Origin: Novosphingobium sp. MD-1
GTDB lineage: Bacteria > Pseudomonadota > Alphaproteobacteria > Sphingomonadales > Sphingomonadaceae
Direction: 5' to 3'
Assembly (NCBI RefSeq): GCF_001014975.1
Contig: NZ_BBXA01000029.1
Location: 186,001 to 250,000 of the forward strand
DNA length: 64,000 nt
Every line of letters begins with the position of its first letter. The first letter of the stretch is position 1. Below, in pieces: positions 1 to 7,663 of this stretch. Below the pieces are notes generated by a model. That model had not been told where the DNA came from and ran no database searches. It saw only the letters and a program-made list of their open reading frames with translations. Position numbers and translations under genes: made by a program.

Positions 1-420
1 GGCATGAACGTGCGCGACTGGCTGCATGTCGAGGACCATTGCCGGGGGATCGAGAAGGTCCTGCGCGTCGGCCGACCGGGCGAAACCTACAACATCGGCG
101 GCGGGCAGGAATTGCCGAACCTCGAAGTGATCGAGCAGGTGTGCGCCGGCGTCGACGCAGCTTTCGCGGCCGATCCTTCGCTGGCGGCACGCTTCCCCGA
201 TGCGCCGGCCGCGCAGGGCAGGGCCACGTCCTCGCTCAAGACCTTCGTCACCGATCGCAAGGGGCACGACCGGCGCTATGCCATCGACGAGACCAAGGCA
301 CGGAATGAACTCGGTTATGTGCCGATCCATGATTTTCAAACCGGCTTTGCCAATACGCTCGCGTGGTACCTGGAAAATCAGGAGTGGTGGAAAGCAATCC
401 TTGTAAAACAGGCTTCCTGA
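1..420 (+). CDS. rfbB: dTDP-glucose 4,6-dehydratase, C-terminal part (5' end outside window)
   Basis: The window opens inside this gene; 139 C-terminal residues are visible. RfbB is a short-chain dehydrogenase-type enzyme that uses bound NAD to convert dTDP-glucose to dTDP-4-keto-6-deoxyglucose, the second step of dTDP-L-rhamnose synthesis in the cytoplasm. Recognisable C-terminal family motifs are NVRDWLHVEDHCRGI, GETYNIGG, the VTDRKGHDRRYAID stretch and the closing WYLENQEWW. The frame is open from base 1, so the ATG at position 4 is an internal methionine and not the start. The next genes on this side are surface-polysaccharide functions, so this is probably the end of a dTDP-sugar/exopolysaccharide operon. 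Confidence 0.93.
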   Translation, partial: GMNVRDWLHVEDHCRGIEKVLRVGRPGETYNIGGGQELPNLEVIEQVCAGVDAAFAADPSLAARFPDAPAAQGRATSSLKTFVTDRKGHDRRYAIDETKARNELGYVPIHDFQTGFANTLAWYLENQEWWKAILVKQAS

Positions 421-517
421 TTCGGCTTTTGGAGCGCTTGAGGCAGGCGAGACGCGGCACTGACAGTTTGCCCAAGACTGTTCACTTTTACCCTGTCGGC
501 CGCACCAGAGGGGCAGT

Positions 518-1603
518 GTGCACTATCGACCGCAACTTGACGGACTGCGCGCATTTGCCGTGTCCGGAGTGCTCTACGCACACTTCGTCAACTCTTATTC
601 GTCGCTGGGGCACTGCGGCGTGCAGTTGTTCTTCGTCATTTCCGGCTTTCTTATCACCGGAATGTTGCTTGACGGACGCGGCGATGGCGCGGGCGGGCAC
701 AGGCTGCCGCTACGAAACTTCTATGCCCGCCGCAGCTTGCGCCTCTGGCCGATCTACTATCTCGTAACGATCCTCGCGATAGTGGCCGACCTGGACGATG
801 TCAGGGCGTCGGCCCCGTGGCACCTGCTGTTCGCGACGAACCTGTATTTCTGGTCCCACCAAACCTGGGAACCGTGGGTGCTCGACCATTACTGGTCGCT
901 GGGGATCGAAGAGCAATTCTACATCGTCTGGCCTTTTCTCATCTATATGGCCCCCCGTCGGGCGCTATCGTGGATCATTCCTCTTATCGCCGTGCTCTCC
1001 TGGCTGGCACTGATGATCGCGAGACAGATCACCTGGCTCGGCGACAACGATTTGCTTGGCATGCTCCTGCCGTTCAGTCTGGTCAGCTTGAGCGTCGGCG
1101 GGCTTCTCGCGCTATGGGATCGGCAGCCCGGCAGGGCGCTCGCATGGTTGCCTGTCGCCGGCCCGGTCGCGGCCCTCGTCTGGCTTGCAATCTACCTTTG
1201 GGAAGGTGGCAACACCGGGACGGCGCTGTTGTTTGAAGCGATCACCTGGATGGCGCTCGTGCATGGCGCCGCCCGCGGCTTCTCCGGTGCCGGCCGCACG
1301 GTGTTCGAGTGGTCGCCACTACGATACATCGGCCGGATCAGCTACGGCATCTACCTTTACCACAATTTCGTCCTGTACGCGCTTGGCTCGGGCAGGCTGT
1401 TTGGCTTGCATATGCAGCAAGGATTGCCAGCGCTTCTGCTTGGCACGGCCATCACGATTGCCGTCGCGGCGCTGTCCTGGCACCTGATCGAACTGCCGAT
1501 CAACCGGCTGAAGCGATACTTCCCCTTCGCTGCTCCTGTCGCTCCCAGGGAGGGGCGCCGGGCATCTGAACCATCACCGGCGAAGGCGGCTGACTTGCCC
1601 TAA
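518..1603 (+). CDS. Acyltransferase family 3 (OafA/YrhL-like) membrane protein
   Basis: 361 residues, multi-spanning inner-membrane protein of the acyltransferase-3 family, whose members O-acylate surface glycans (LPS O-antigen, exopolysaccharide). The N-terminus has the family pattern PQLDGLRAFAV followed by the conserved His22 and then GVQLFFVISGFLIT; SLGIEEQFYIVWPF around residue 130 is also typical. About ten hydrophobic segments follow, and a polar tail closes the protein. There is no C-terminal SGNH domain. The start is GTG at 518, preceded by a purine-rich AGAGGGG. It lies 97 bases after rfbB on the same strand, so decorating the polysaccharide made by the neighbouring locus is the natural inference; the acyl group and acceptor cannot be told from sequence. 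Confidence 0.85.
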   Translation: MHYRPQLDGLRAFAVSGVLYAHFVNSYSSLGHCGVQLFFVISGFLITGMLLDGRGDGAGGHRLPLRNFYARRSLRLWPIYYLVTILAIVADLDDVRASAPWHLLFATNLYFWSHQTWEPWVLDHYWSLGIEEQFYIVWPFLIYMAPRRALSWIIPLIAVLSWLALMIARQITWLGDNDLLGMLLPFSLVSLSVGGLLALWDRQPGRALAWLPVAGPVAALVWLAIYLWEGGNTGTALLFEAITWMALVHGAARGFSGAGRTVFEWSPLRYIGRISYGIYLYHNFVLYALGSGRLFGLHMQQGLPALLLGTAITIAVAALSWHLIELPINRLKRYFPFAAPVAPREGRRASEPSPAKAADLP

Positions 1604-2050
1604 GGCCGGCGCCGGTTTGCGCGACGCTGCGTGGACGTGGAAAAGTTTGTCCGTCGATCCGCGCGGGTGGCCGGGCGCGGGTATGCGTGATGTAATCGAG
1701 CGCAAAGTAAGTAGCGCGACCGTTAATCCCTTATGGCAAGTCGGGATGATGAAGCGGTGTGCATCGCATGATGATTTCAAATAATCATAATTATTCGTCT
1801 ATCGAGCGTTAAGCTGGCGCATCGATCAGACGTGCAGATGCAACCTAATATGCTCTTGGTTGTAGAGGAGGTGTTGCGCTCAACGGGTCAATCATGCCCG
1901 ATTATTGCCGATTGAAGTGCGGAGCCTTCTATCCCGACCGGAGTTAACCTTGGCAAGGGTGGTTCCGAAATGGCGCCGGAACATCTCTTGCACGCAGGGC
2001 GTTTACAAAGCATAGTTAACGATAATAAAAAACGGGAAAGGTTGCAAAGG
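1604..2050. other. Intergenic region, partly AT-rich
   Basis: About 450 bases without a convincing protein gene. The first part is GC-rich; 1765-1800 is distinctly AT-rich with an imperfect palindrome around AATAATCATAATTATT. An AGGAGG lies at 1866-1871 but no start codon follows at usable spacing. A GATAAT at 2021-2026 could be the -10 box of the small downstream gene, though no good -35 box is visible. No tRNA signature was seen. Confidence 0.5.
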
Positions 2051-2182
2051 ATGGCTCCTGATTGTCATGATACGTACCCTGTAGAAGATTGGGTTCGCGG
2101 TCGTGCGATCCTGGCCATGCTGTTCGGGCTTGGACTGGGCGTGGCGTTCTGGATCACGCTTTACGTGTTCCTGGCGGGCTGA
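2051..2182 (+). CDS. Small single-span membrane protein, function unknown
   Basis: A 43-residue product with a short acidic/polar N-terminus (MAPDCHDTYPVEDWVRGR) and one strong hydrophobic segment (AILAMLFGLGLGVAFWITLYVFLAG) running to the C-terminus. It is therefore predicted to be a small inner-membrane protein. The frame is open further upstream to an ATG at 1970 (70 residues). I prefer 2051 because GGGAAAGG sits nine bases before it and a GATAAT at 2021 would place the transcript start between the two ATGs. It lies between the acyltransferase and a convergent exopolysaccharide sugar transferase. I do not recognise a family; conservation would be needed to be sure it is expressed. Confidence 0.45.
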   Translation: MAPDCHDTYPVEDWVRGRAILAMLFGLGLGVAFWITLYVFLAG

Positions 2183-2230
2183 TCGGCGCCGGCGAGCTGC
2201 CTAGGGAGGCAGCGATCCAAATGCGTGCCG

Positions 2231-3628
2231 TCAGTAGGCATTCTGGTGCAGAACGACGCTGACGGTCCGGATCAGGATTACGACGTCACGCCACAGCGTC
2301 CAGTTGTGCAGGTATTCCAGATCCGACTGAAGCCTGTTCACAAGGTCCGCCTTGCGCTCCGTCGCCCCGCGATAGCCGCGAACCTGCGCTAGCCCGGTGA
2401 GGCCAGGCTTGATCGCGTGGCGATGCCAGTAGCGTTCGTCGATGTGCCAGAACAGCAGGTTCTCCGCTCTCGATCCCAGCGCATGGGGGCGCGGCCCCAC
2501 GATGCTCATGTCGCCTTTCAGCACGTTGATCAGCTGCGGCATCTCGTCGATGCTCGTGGCGCGGATGAAGCGGCCGAAGGGCGTGACGCGGTTGTCGTTG
2601 CGGCTCGCCGAAAGGGTGCCCTTCGCGTCGGAACTGGCCACGTGCATGCTTCTGAACTTCAGGATATGGAACAGCCGGTTGGACCGGCCCACCCGCGTCT
2701 GCACGAAGAACACCGGTCCACGGTCCTGCAGGTAGATCGCCAGCGCCACCAGCACGAGCAGCGGAGCGAGCAGGAACAGGACGGTGCCGGCCACGGTGAT
2801 GTCGAACAGCCGCTTGATGATGCGGTCCTTGAGGCCAAGCGGCCCGCGCGAGACGATCAGCGTGGGGACGCCGTTGTGGCGGGCGATCCCGATGGGCGAG
2901 AGTTCCGACATTTCGGGCGCGATGACCTCGCCCTGCACGTTGGCCCCCTTGAGCGTCAGCGCCCAAACCTGGCGCCTTTCCGGCGGGCATTGTACGATCA
3001 CCCGGTCCGCATACTGGATGACTTCCGCGAAGCGGTCGTAAATCGCAGGGCTCAAGCGGGAAGGGTCGAAAACGTCGCTCGATTCCATCACGATCGTGCA
3101 ATTGGCGGAGGGCATCGATGGCGCCGGAACGCCATCGCAGACCACCACGATCTCGTAAGGTTCACCGCCGACCAGGGCGCTGGAATGCCTGACGAAGGCG
3201 TAGCGCACCACCATCAGGAAAAAGCCCGACATCATCACGCCGGCAAAGAAGGTGGCGCGCGACCAGCCGTCGCTGGCCTTGAGGAAGAAGGCGACCAGCA
3301 TGATCGTCGACGTGGCCAGCGCCAGCGCGTTGATGCCGCGCCCCATGGATGTCCAGCGTTCATGAACGATCGCGGGAGAATAGGCGCGGATCAGCAAGGC
3401 CGTGGCCACGTACAGGGGGAGCAGCATGATCAGCTGGTCCATCCACTGCCCGTTGCCATGATGCAGCACATGGATCTGGCCGGCGATCAGGAATCCCGCC
3501 GAAATGGCGATGACGTCGCCGAGCAGCATGAGAAGATACATGCGCAGGCGCAGGAGGGATTTGGACGTCGACCGGCGGCTTTCCGCCGCGGCAGACGCCA
3601 TCACATGCCAAGCTTGCACTTCCTCCAT
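2231..3628 (-). CDS. Polyprenyl-phosphate glycosylphosphotransferase for exopolysaccharide initiation
   Basis: Initiating sugar transferase of the WcaJ/GelB/PssY type. It transfers a hexose-1-phosphate from a nucleotide sugar to undecaprenyl phosphate at the inner membrane, starting assembly of an exopolysaccharide repeat unit. The N-terminal half has several membrane segments (for example MYLLMLLGDVIAISAGFLI and AFFAGVMMSGFFLMVV) and a linker domain. The C-terminal bacterial sugar-transferase domain begins at KRLFDITVAGTVLFLLAPLL and contains LKFRSM, TSIDEMPQLINVLKGDMS, IVGPRPHA, KPGLTGLAQVRG and a terminal RTVSVVLHQNAY. I chose ATG 3628 (465 residues); the frame is open to an ATG at 3712, and neither has a strong ribosome site. 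The identity of the first sugar is not readable from sequence. Confidence 0.88.
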   Translation of the reverse strand: MEEVQAWHVMASAAAESRRSTSKSLLRLRMYLLMLLGDVIAISAGFLIAGQIHVLHHGNGQWMDQLIMLLPLYVATALLIRAYSPAIVHERWTSMGRGINALALATSTIMLVAFFLKASDGWSRATFFAGVMMSGFFLMVVRYAFVRHSSALVGGEPYEIVVVCDGVPAPSMPSANCTIVMESSDVFDPSRLSPAIYDRFAEVIQYADRVIVQCPPERRQVWALTLKGANVQGEVIAPEMSELSPIGIARHNGVPTLIVSRGPLGLKDRIIKRLFDITVAGTVLFLLAPLLVLVALAIYLQDRGPVFFVQTRVGRSNRLFHILKFRSMHVASSDAKGTLSASRNDNRVTPFGRFIRATSIDEMPQLINVLKGDMSIVGPRPHALGSRAENLLFWHIDERYWHRHAIKPGLTGLAQVRGYRGATERKADLVNRLQSDLEYLHNWTLWRDVVILIRTVSVVLHQNAY

Positions 3629-4092
3629 CGCCAACCCCGGACACCTTAGAAACTGATAGCAATCTGGCTTCGTATCGCCTGCTTTTGATAGCGCAGTTAT
3701 GCAGTGCGGCATACCGTCGAGATTTTACACTTGTCCCAAAATTGTATCGTTGCAACCGGATATTGGGCTCAAATTGTAAAATCGTCGTTTCGATTGTTGC
3801 TTTGCAAGATAATGGGGCCTTGCAGCATTCCCGCAGCGAAAGGGCTGGATACTTCGCAAAACGGACCCTTTCGAAGCGGGGCGCTACCGTTCGTGCCATG
3901 TTTGTGTTGCGATGCGGTAACGGGGGTGATGCGTCCCCCTTTCGGACGACCGCTCCCGCTTTCTCCGTTCTGGCCGTCGCGCTGAGCGTTGCGCGCTGCG
4001 GCTGTTTTCCCTTCCTGGCGAACCCAAACTCTCTTCGGGCACTTGGGTTCCAGGTTCTTGCTCTTGCCTGAACAATCCCCATATCCGCCGGC
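3629..4092. other. Divergent intergenic region between sugar transferase and rluD
   Basis: About 460 bases with no credible gene. The half next to the sugar transferase is AT-rich and carries a 9-bp inverted repeat (3721-3783). The rluD side has a second inverted repeat, GAACCCAA at 4020-4027 and TTGGGTTC at 4043-4050, which could form a hairpin in the rluD leader. No convincing -35/-10 pair was found on either strand. Confidence 0.5.
3721..3783. repeat. 9-bp inverted repeat, possible operator of the exopolysaccharide transferase gene
   Basis: GATTTTACA at 3721-3729 is matched exactly by TGTAAAATC at 3775-3783, with a shorter CCCAA/TTGGG pair nested between. The arms lie 93-155 bases upstream of the sugar-transferase start in an AT-rich patch. 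That position would suit a regulator binding site. Function is inferred only. Confidence 0.3.
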
Positions 4093-5070
4093 ATGGGGGG
4101 AACCGAAGAGATCATCGCGGGCGTGTTCGAAACCGGTGGGCTGCGGCTTGACCGGGCGCTGGCGGATGCATCGGGCCTCTCGCGCGAGCGGATCAAGGCG
4201 CTGATCGAGGAGGGCAGGGTCGAAGTGGCCGGCCGCGTGGCGGCGCAGGCCTCGTCCAAGCCCGGTCCGGGTGTGCCGTTCTCCATTCGCGTACCCGAAG
4301 CGGCGCCGGCCGAGGCGGTGGCCCAGGATATTCCGCTGGCGGTCGTTTACGAAGATGCCGACCTGATCGTGATCGACAAGCCTGCGGGGCTCGTCGTCCA
4401 TCCCGCGGCGGGCAACCCCGATGGCACGCTGGTCAACGCCCTGCTGCACCATTGCCGGGGACAGCTTTCGGGCATCGGCGGCGTCGCGCGGCCGGGGATC
4501 GTCCATCGCATCGACAAGGACACCTCCGGCCTGCTGGTCGTGGCCAAGACGGATGTCGCGCATGAAGGGCTGGCCCGGCAATTTGCCGACCATTCGATAA
4601 CGCGCGCCTATCGCTGCGTCACCGCCGGGCGGCCACTGCCACCGGCGGGAACGATCCGCGGCGCGATCGGCCGGTCCAGCCACGATCGCAAGAAGATGGC
4701 GCTGGTCGAGGAAGGCCGGGGCAAGCACGCGGTGACGCATTACCGCACGCTGGCGCCGCTGGACGAGGCGGCGCTGGTCGAATGCCGGCTCGAGACGGGG
4801 CGGACGCACCAGGTGCGTGTTCACCTTGCGTCAATCGGCCATGCGCTATTGGGCGATCCTGTATATGGACGCACGCCCTCCCGGCTTCGGCCGCTTCTTT
4901 CCCGGCTCGGTTTCCGCCGCCAGGCGCTGCACGCGGCCGAGCTTGGATTCCTTCACCCGGTCGGCGGCCAGCCGCTCCACTTCGCCAGCCCGACGCCCGT
5001 CGATATGCGGGAACTGATCGTCGAATTGTGCGTTGAGGGGCAGAATGCCGTGGCTATGTCCAAACTGTAG
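4093..5070 (+). CDS. rluD: Ribosomal large-subunit pseudouridine synthase, RluD/RluA family
   Basis: 325 residues, the normal size for RluD-type enzymes, which isomerise specific uridines of 23S rRNA to pseudouridine. An N-terminal S4-like RNA-binding segment (RLDRALADASGLSRERIKALIEEGRVEVAG) is followed by the catalytic domain. Its signature HRIDKDTSGLLVVAKT contains the catalytic Asp; LIVIDKPAGLVVHPA and ETGRTHQVRVHLASIGHALLGDPVYG are further family motifs. The gene ends about 120 bases before rpoH on the same strand, and a TATAAT in that gap suggests rpoH has its own promoter. RluD is the best assignment, but RluC/RluA-type specificity cannot be excluded from sequence alone. Confidence 0.9.
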   Translation: MGGTEEIIAGVFETGGLRLDRALADASGLSRERIKALIEEGRVEVAGRVAAQASSKPGPGVPFSIRVPEAAPAEAVAQDIPLAVVYEDADLIVIDKPAGLVVHPAAGNPDGTLVNALLHHCRGQLSGIGGVARPGIVHRIDKDTSGLLVVAKTDVAHEGLARQFADHSITRAYRCVTAGRPLPPAGTIRGAIGRSSHDRKKMALVEEGRGKHAVTHYRTLAPLDEAALVECRLETGRTHQVRVHLASIGHALLGDPVYGRTPSRLRPLLSRLGFRRQALHAAELGFLHPVGGQPLHFASPTPVDMRELIVELCVEGQNAVAMSKL

Positions 5071-5086
5071 CATTAGCATCCACTGG

Positions 5087-5092
5087 TATAAT
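5087..5092 (+). promoter_or_regulatory. Possible -10 box upstream of rpoH
   Basis: A perfect TATAAT preceded by TGG lies 100 bases before the rpoH start and just after the rluD stop. No good -35 box sits 16-18 bases upstream (ACTGTA at 5064-5069), so the assignment rests on the -10 match and its position. Confidence 0.4.
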
Positions 5093-5191
5093 AGATATCA
5101 ACCCGCGAAGATTCCATGTGTGGTCCCACCGTCGAACGCCCATTAGGGGTTCAGGCACTGGGGTTCCGACGCGAAGAAAGGAAGTGTTCAG

Positions 5192-6094
5192 GTGAGTGAA
5201 CAGAAGAACGCGCTGTCCGTCCCCTCGTTGAACGGGGAAGCCAGCCTCAACCGCTATCTGGCCGAAATCCGCAAGTTCCCGGTGCTGACCGCCGAGCAGG
5301 AATACATGCTCGCGAAGCGCTATCAGGAACATCAGGACCCGCAGGCCGCCGCCCAGCTCGTCACCAGCCACCTCCGGCTCGTGGCCAAGATCGCGATGGG
5401 CTATCGCGGCTATGGCCTGCCGGTTTCGGAACTGATTTCCGAAGGCAACATCGGCCTGATGCAGGGCGTCAAGAAGTTCGAGCCGGATCGCGGCTTCCGC
5501 CTGGCGACCTACGCGATGTGGTGGATCAAGGCCTCGATGCAGGAATTCATCCTGCGCTCGTGGAGCCTCGTGAAGATCGGCACCACCGCCGCGCAGAAGA
5601 AGCTGTTCTTCAACTTGCGCCGGATGAAGAAGAACCTCGAGGCGTTCGAGGACTCGGACCTCCATCCTGACGACGTGCGCAAGATCGCGACCGATCTCGG
5701 CGTGCCCGAGCAGGAAGTGGTCAACATGAACCGCCGGATGATGATGGGTGGCGATGCCAGCCTCAACGTCCCCATGCGCGAGGATGGCGAGGGCAGCTGG
5801 CAGGACTGGCTGACCGATGACCGCCCGTTGCAGGACGAGACGGTGGCCGATGCCGAGGAAGCCCAGTTCCGCCACGAAATGCTGGTGGAAGCGATGGACA
5901 GCCTCAACGACCGCGAACGCCACATCCTGACGGACCGCCGCCTGATCGACGAGCCCAAGACGCTCGAGGAACTGAGCCAGGTCTACAACGTCAGTCGCGA
6001 GCGCGTGCGCCAGATCGAGGTGCGGGCGTTCGAGAAGCTGCAGAAGGCGATGCAGCGGATCGCAGGCGAACGGCATCTGCTGCCGGCCGGCTGA
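5192..6094 (+). CDS. rpoH: RNA polymerase sigma-32 factor (heat-shock sigma factor)
   Basis: 300 residues, standard RpoH length. Region 2 is clear (SHLRLVAKIAMGYRGYGLPVSELISEGNIGLMQGVKKFEPDRGFRLATYAMWWI), followed by the RpoH-box-like QKKLFFNLRRMKKNL that distinguishes heat-shock sigma factors from RpoD. Region 4 has the helix-turn-helix TLEELSQVYNVSRERVRQIEVRAFEKLQ. It directs RNA polymerase to chaperone and protease genes. The start is GTG at 5192, preceded by GGAAGTG. Alphaproteobacteria often carry more than one RpoH, so this may be one of a pair. A strong hairpin terminator follows at 6121. Confidence 0.96.
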   Translation: MSEQKNALSVPSLNGEASLNRYLAEIRKFPVLTAEQEYMLAKRYQEHQDPQAAAQLVTSHLRLVAKIAMGYRGYGLPVSELISEGNIGLMQGVKKFEPDRGFRLATYAMWWIKASMQEFILRSWSLVKIGTTAAQKKLFFNLRRMKKNLEAFEDSDLHPDDVRKIATDLGVPEQEVVNMNRRMMMGGDASLNVPMREDGEGSWQDWLTDDRPLQDETVADAEEAQFRHEMLVEAMDSLNDRERHILTDRRLIDEPKTLEELSQVYNVSRERVRQIEVRAFEKLQKAMQRIAGERHLLPAG

Positions 6095-6120
6095 CCGTTT
6101 TCCTTCGCGCGGACAGGAAC

Positions 6121-6149
6121 AAAGGCCGGGGAATTTCCCCGGCCTTTTT
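6121..6149. terminator. Rho-independent terminator between rpoH and the efflux operon
   Basis: An 11-bp perfect stem, AAAGGCCGGGG with CCCCGGCCTTT, around an AATTT loop ends in five Ts on the plus strand, 26 bases after the rpoH stop. The A-run on the other side means it could also stop transcription arriving from the convergent efflux operon. Confidence 0.85.
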
Positions 6150-6181
6150 CATTGGGAAGCCCGCTTCTCCGCTGGGGAGCT

Positions 6182-7663
6182 TCAGGGCTGGCTCGCGACC
6201 TTCACCGGCGGGATCTGTCCGCCGCCCAGCGCCATGAACAGGCCCACCGTATCAGTCAGCCGCGCGGCGCGCGCGGTGATGAGCTGCTGGCGCGCTGCCG
6301 CCTGCGTGGCCGAGGCGTTCAGCACCGACAGCGTGCCGACCGCGCCAAGCTGCAACTGGCGCGTGGCGAAGCCCAGGCTGGTACTGGCCGAACGGTCGCC
6401 CCGGTCCGCCGCATCCAGCGCCGCGCCATCGGTCTGGAGCGCGGTGAGCGCGTTCGAAACATCGGCGAAGGACTGGAGCGCGGTGGCGCGGTAATTGGCC
6501 TTGGCCGCTTCCAGCGCGTCTTCCGCCGCGTGCTGCTGGTGGCGCAGTGAGCCGCCGTGGAACAGCGGCGCCCCGATCGAGCCGATCAGCGCCCAGAACG
6601 GGTTGCCGGTGGCAAACATGCTGGCGAAGTCCAGCGCGGCGCCGCCCGCGTTCGCGCCCAGCGTGATCGAGGGCAGGCGCGCGGCGATGGCGGTTTTTAC
6701 GTCCGCTGCCGCGCCTTCCATCGTCGCCGCTGCGGCGACCACGTCGGGCCGGGTGGCGACGAGATCGGACGGCAGGCTGAGCGGCAGGTCTGCCGGCAGC
6801 GTCAGTGTGTCGAGCGAGGGCAGGGCAGGCAGGGGCGCGCCCGGCGCGACGCCAAGCAGCACCTGCAAGGCGCTGCGGTTGGCGGAGAGCGCGCGGTCCA
6901 GCGGAGGCAGCGCGCCTTCGGCCGCCGCCAAGGCCGCTTCCTGCGCCGCCACGTCGGCCGCGCCCACCGCGCCCAGCGCCTGCCGCTGGCGCAGCAGGTT
7001 CAGGATATCGCGGTTGCTGGCTACGGCGCTGCGAGCGGCGTCCGCCTGCGCTTCCAGCGCGGCGTTCTGGATCACCGCCAGCGCGGTGTTGCCCGCGACC
7101 ATGGTCTTCACCCCCGCCAGCCGCGCCTGCTGCGCGCGCGTGGCCGCCTGCGCGGAGCGGATGCGCGAGCGCGTCTCTCCGAACAGGTCGAGCGTGTAGG
7201 TCAGGTTGACCTGCGCGGTGTGCAGCGTGAACAGCGAGGGCGTTTGCGTCGGCAGGGGTGACGACAGCACGTTGCCAACGCGCTGGCGCGAGGCCTGGTA
7301 GCCCGCGTCGATCTGCGGGAACAGGCCACCCCGCGCCACACGGGTCAGCTCGCTTGCCTGCTTGAGCGTGGCCTGCGCGACCTGAATGTCGTTGTTGGCG
7401 GCAAGCGCCTGCGCGACAAGGCCGTCGAGAGCGGGGCTGCCGAACGCCTTCCACCATTCGCCTTCCACCGCCGCGCCCGGATGGACCGCCTGGGCGGTGC
7501 CGGCCTGGGGCGCGATCGGCGTGTCCAGCACGCTGGCGGGCGCGTTGCCCGCCGGCGTGGGCGGCTGCGGCAGGTCGACCTTGGCCGGGGCTGCCAGCGC
7601 GGGCGTGGCCGTCGCGATCAGCAGCGCCAACTTGAGCGCGGCGTTCATCAGGGGACGCGTCAT
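6182..7663 (-). CDS. Outer-membrane channel of an RND efflux system (OMF/TolC-like)
   Basis: 493 residues after a signal peptide (about 25 residues, ending ATPALA). OMF family proteins form the trimeric outer-membrane exit duct. Typical features are an FGSPALDGLVAQALAANNDIQVAQATLKQA segment early in the mature protein, its duplicate in the second half, YTLDLFGETRSRIRSAQAA and LVATRPDVVAAAATMEGAAADVKTAIAARLPSITL. There is no lipobox cysteine at the signal cleavage site, unlike OprM/NodT lipoproteins. The ATG at 7663 overlaps the stop of the pump gene (ATGA), showing translational coupling, so this is the third gene of the operon. Confidence 0.9.
   Translation of the reverse strand: MTRPLMNAALKLALLIATATPALAAPAKVDLPQPPTPAGNAPASVLDTPIAPQAGTAQAVHPGAAVEGEWWKAFGSPALDGLVAQALAANNDIQVAQATLKQASELTRVARGGLFPQIDAGYQASRQRVGNVLSSPLPTQTPSLFTLHTAQVNLTYTLDLFGETRSRIRSAQAATRAQQARLAGVKTMVAGNTALAVIQNAALEAQADAARSAVASNRDILNLLRQRQALGAVGAADVAAQEAALAAAEGALPPLDRALSANRSALQVLLGVAPGAPLPALPSLDTLTLPADLPLSLPSDLVATRPDVVAAAATMEGAAADVKTAIAARLPSITLGANAGGAALDFASMFATGNPFWALIGSIGAPLFHGGSLRHQQHAAEDALEAAKANYRATALQSFADVSNALTALQTDGAALDAADRGDRSASTSLGFATRQLQLGAVGTLSVLNASATQAAARQQLITARAARLTDTVGLFMALGGGQIPPVKVASQP

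Noticed and set aside
1866..1910. AGGAGG and a following short ATG frame as a peptide gene
   Set aside because: No start codon lies within normal spacing of the AGGAGG; the nearest ATG is more than 20 bases away and gives only about 17 codons.
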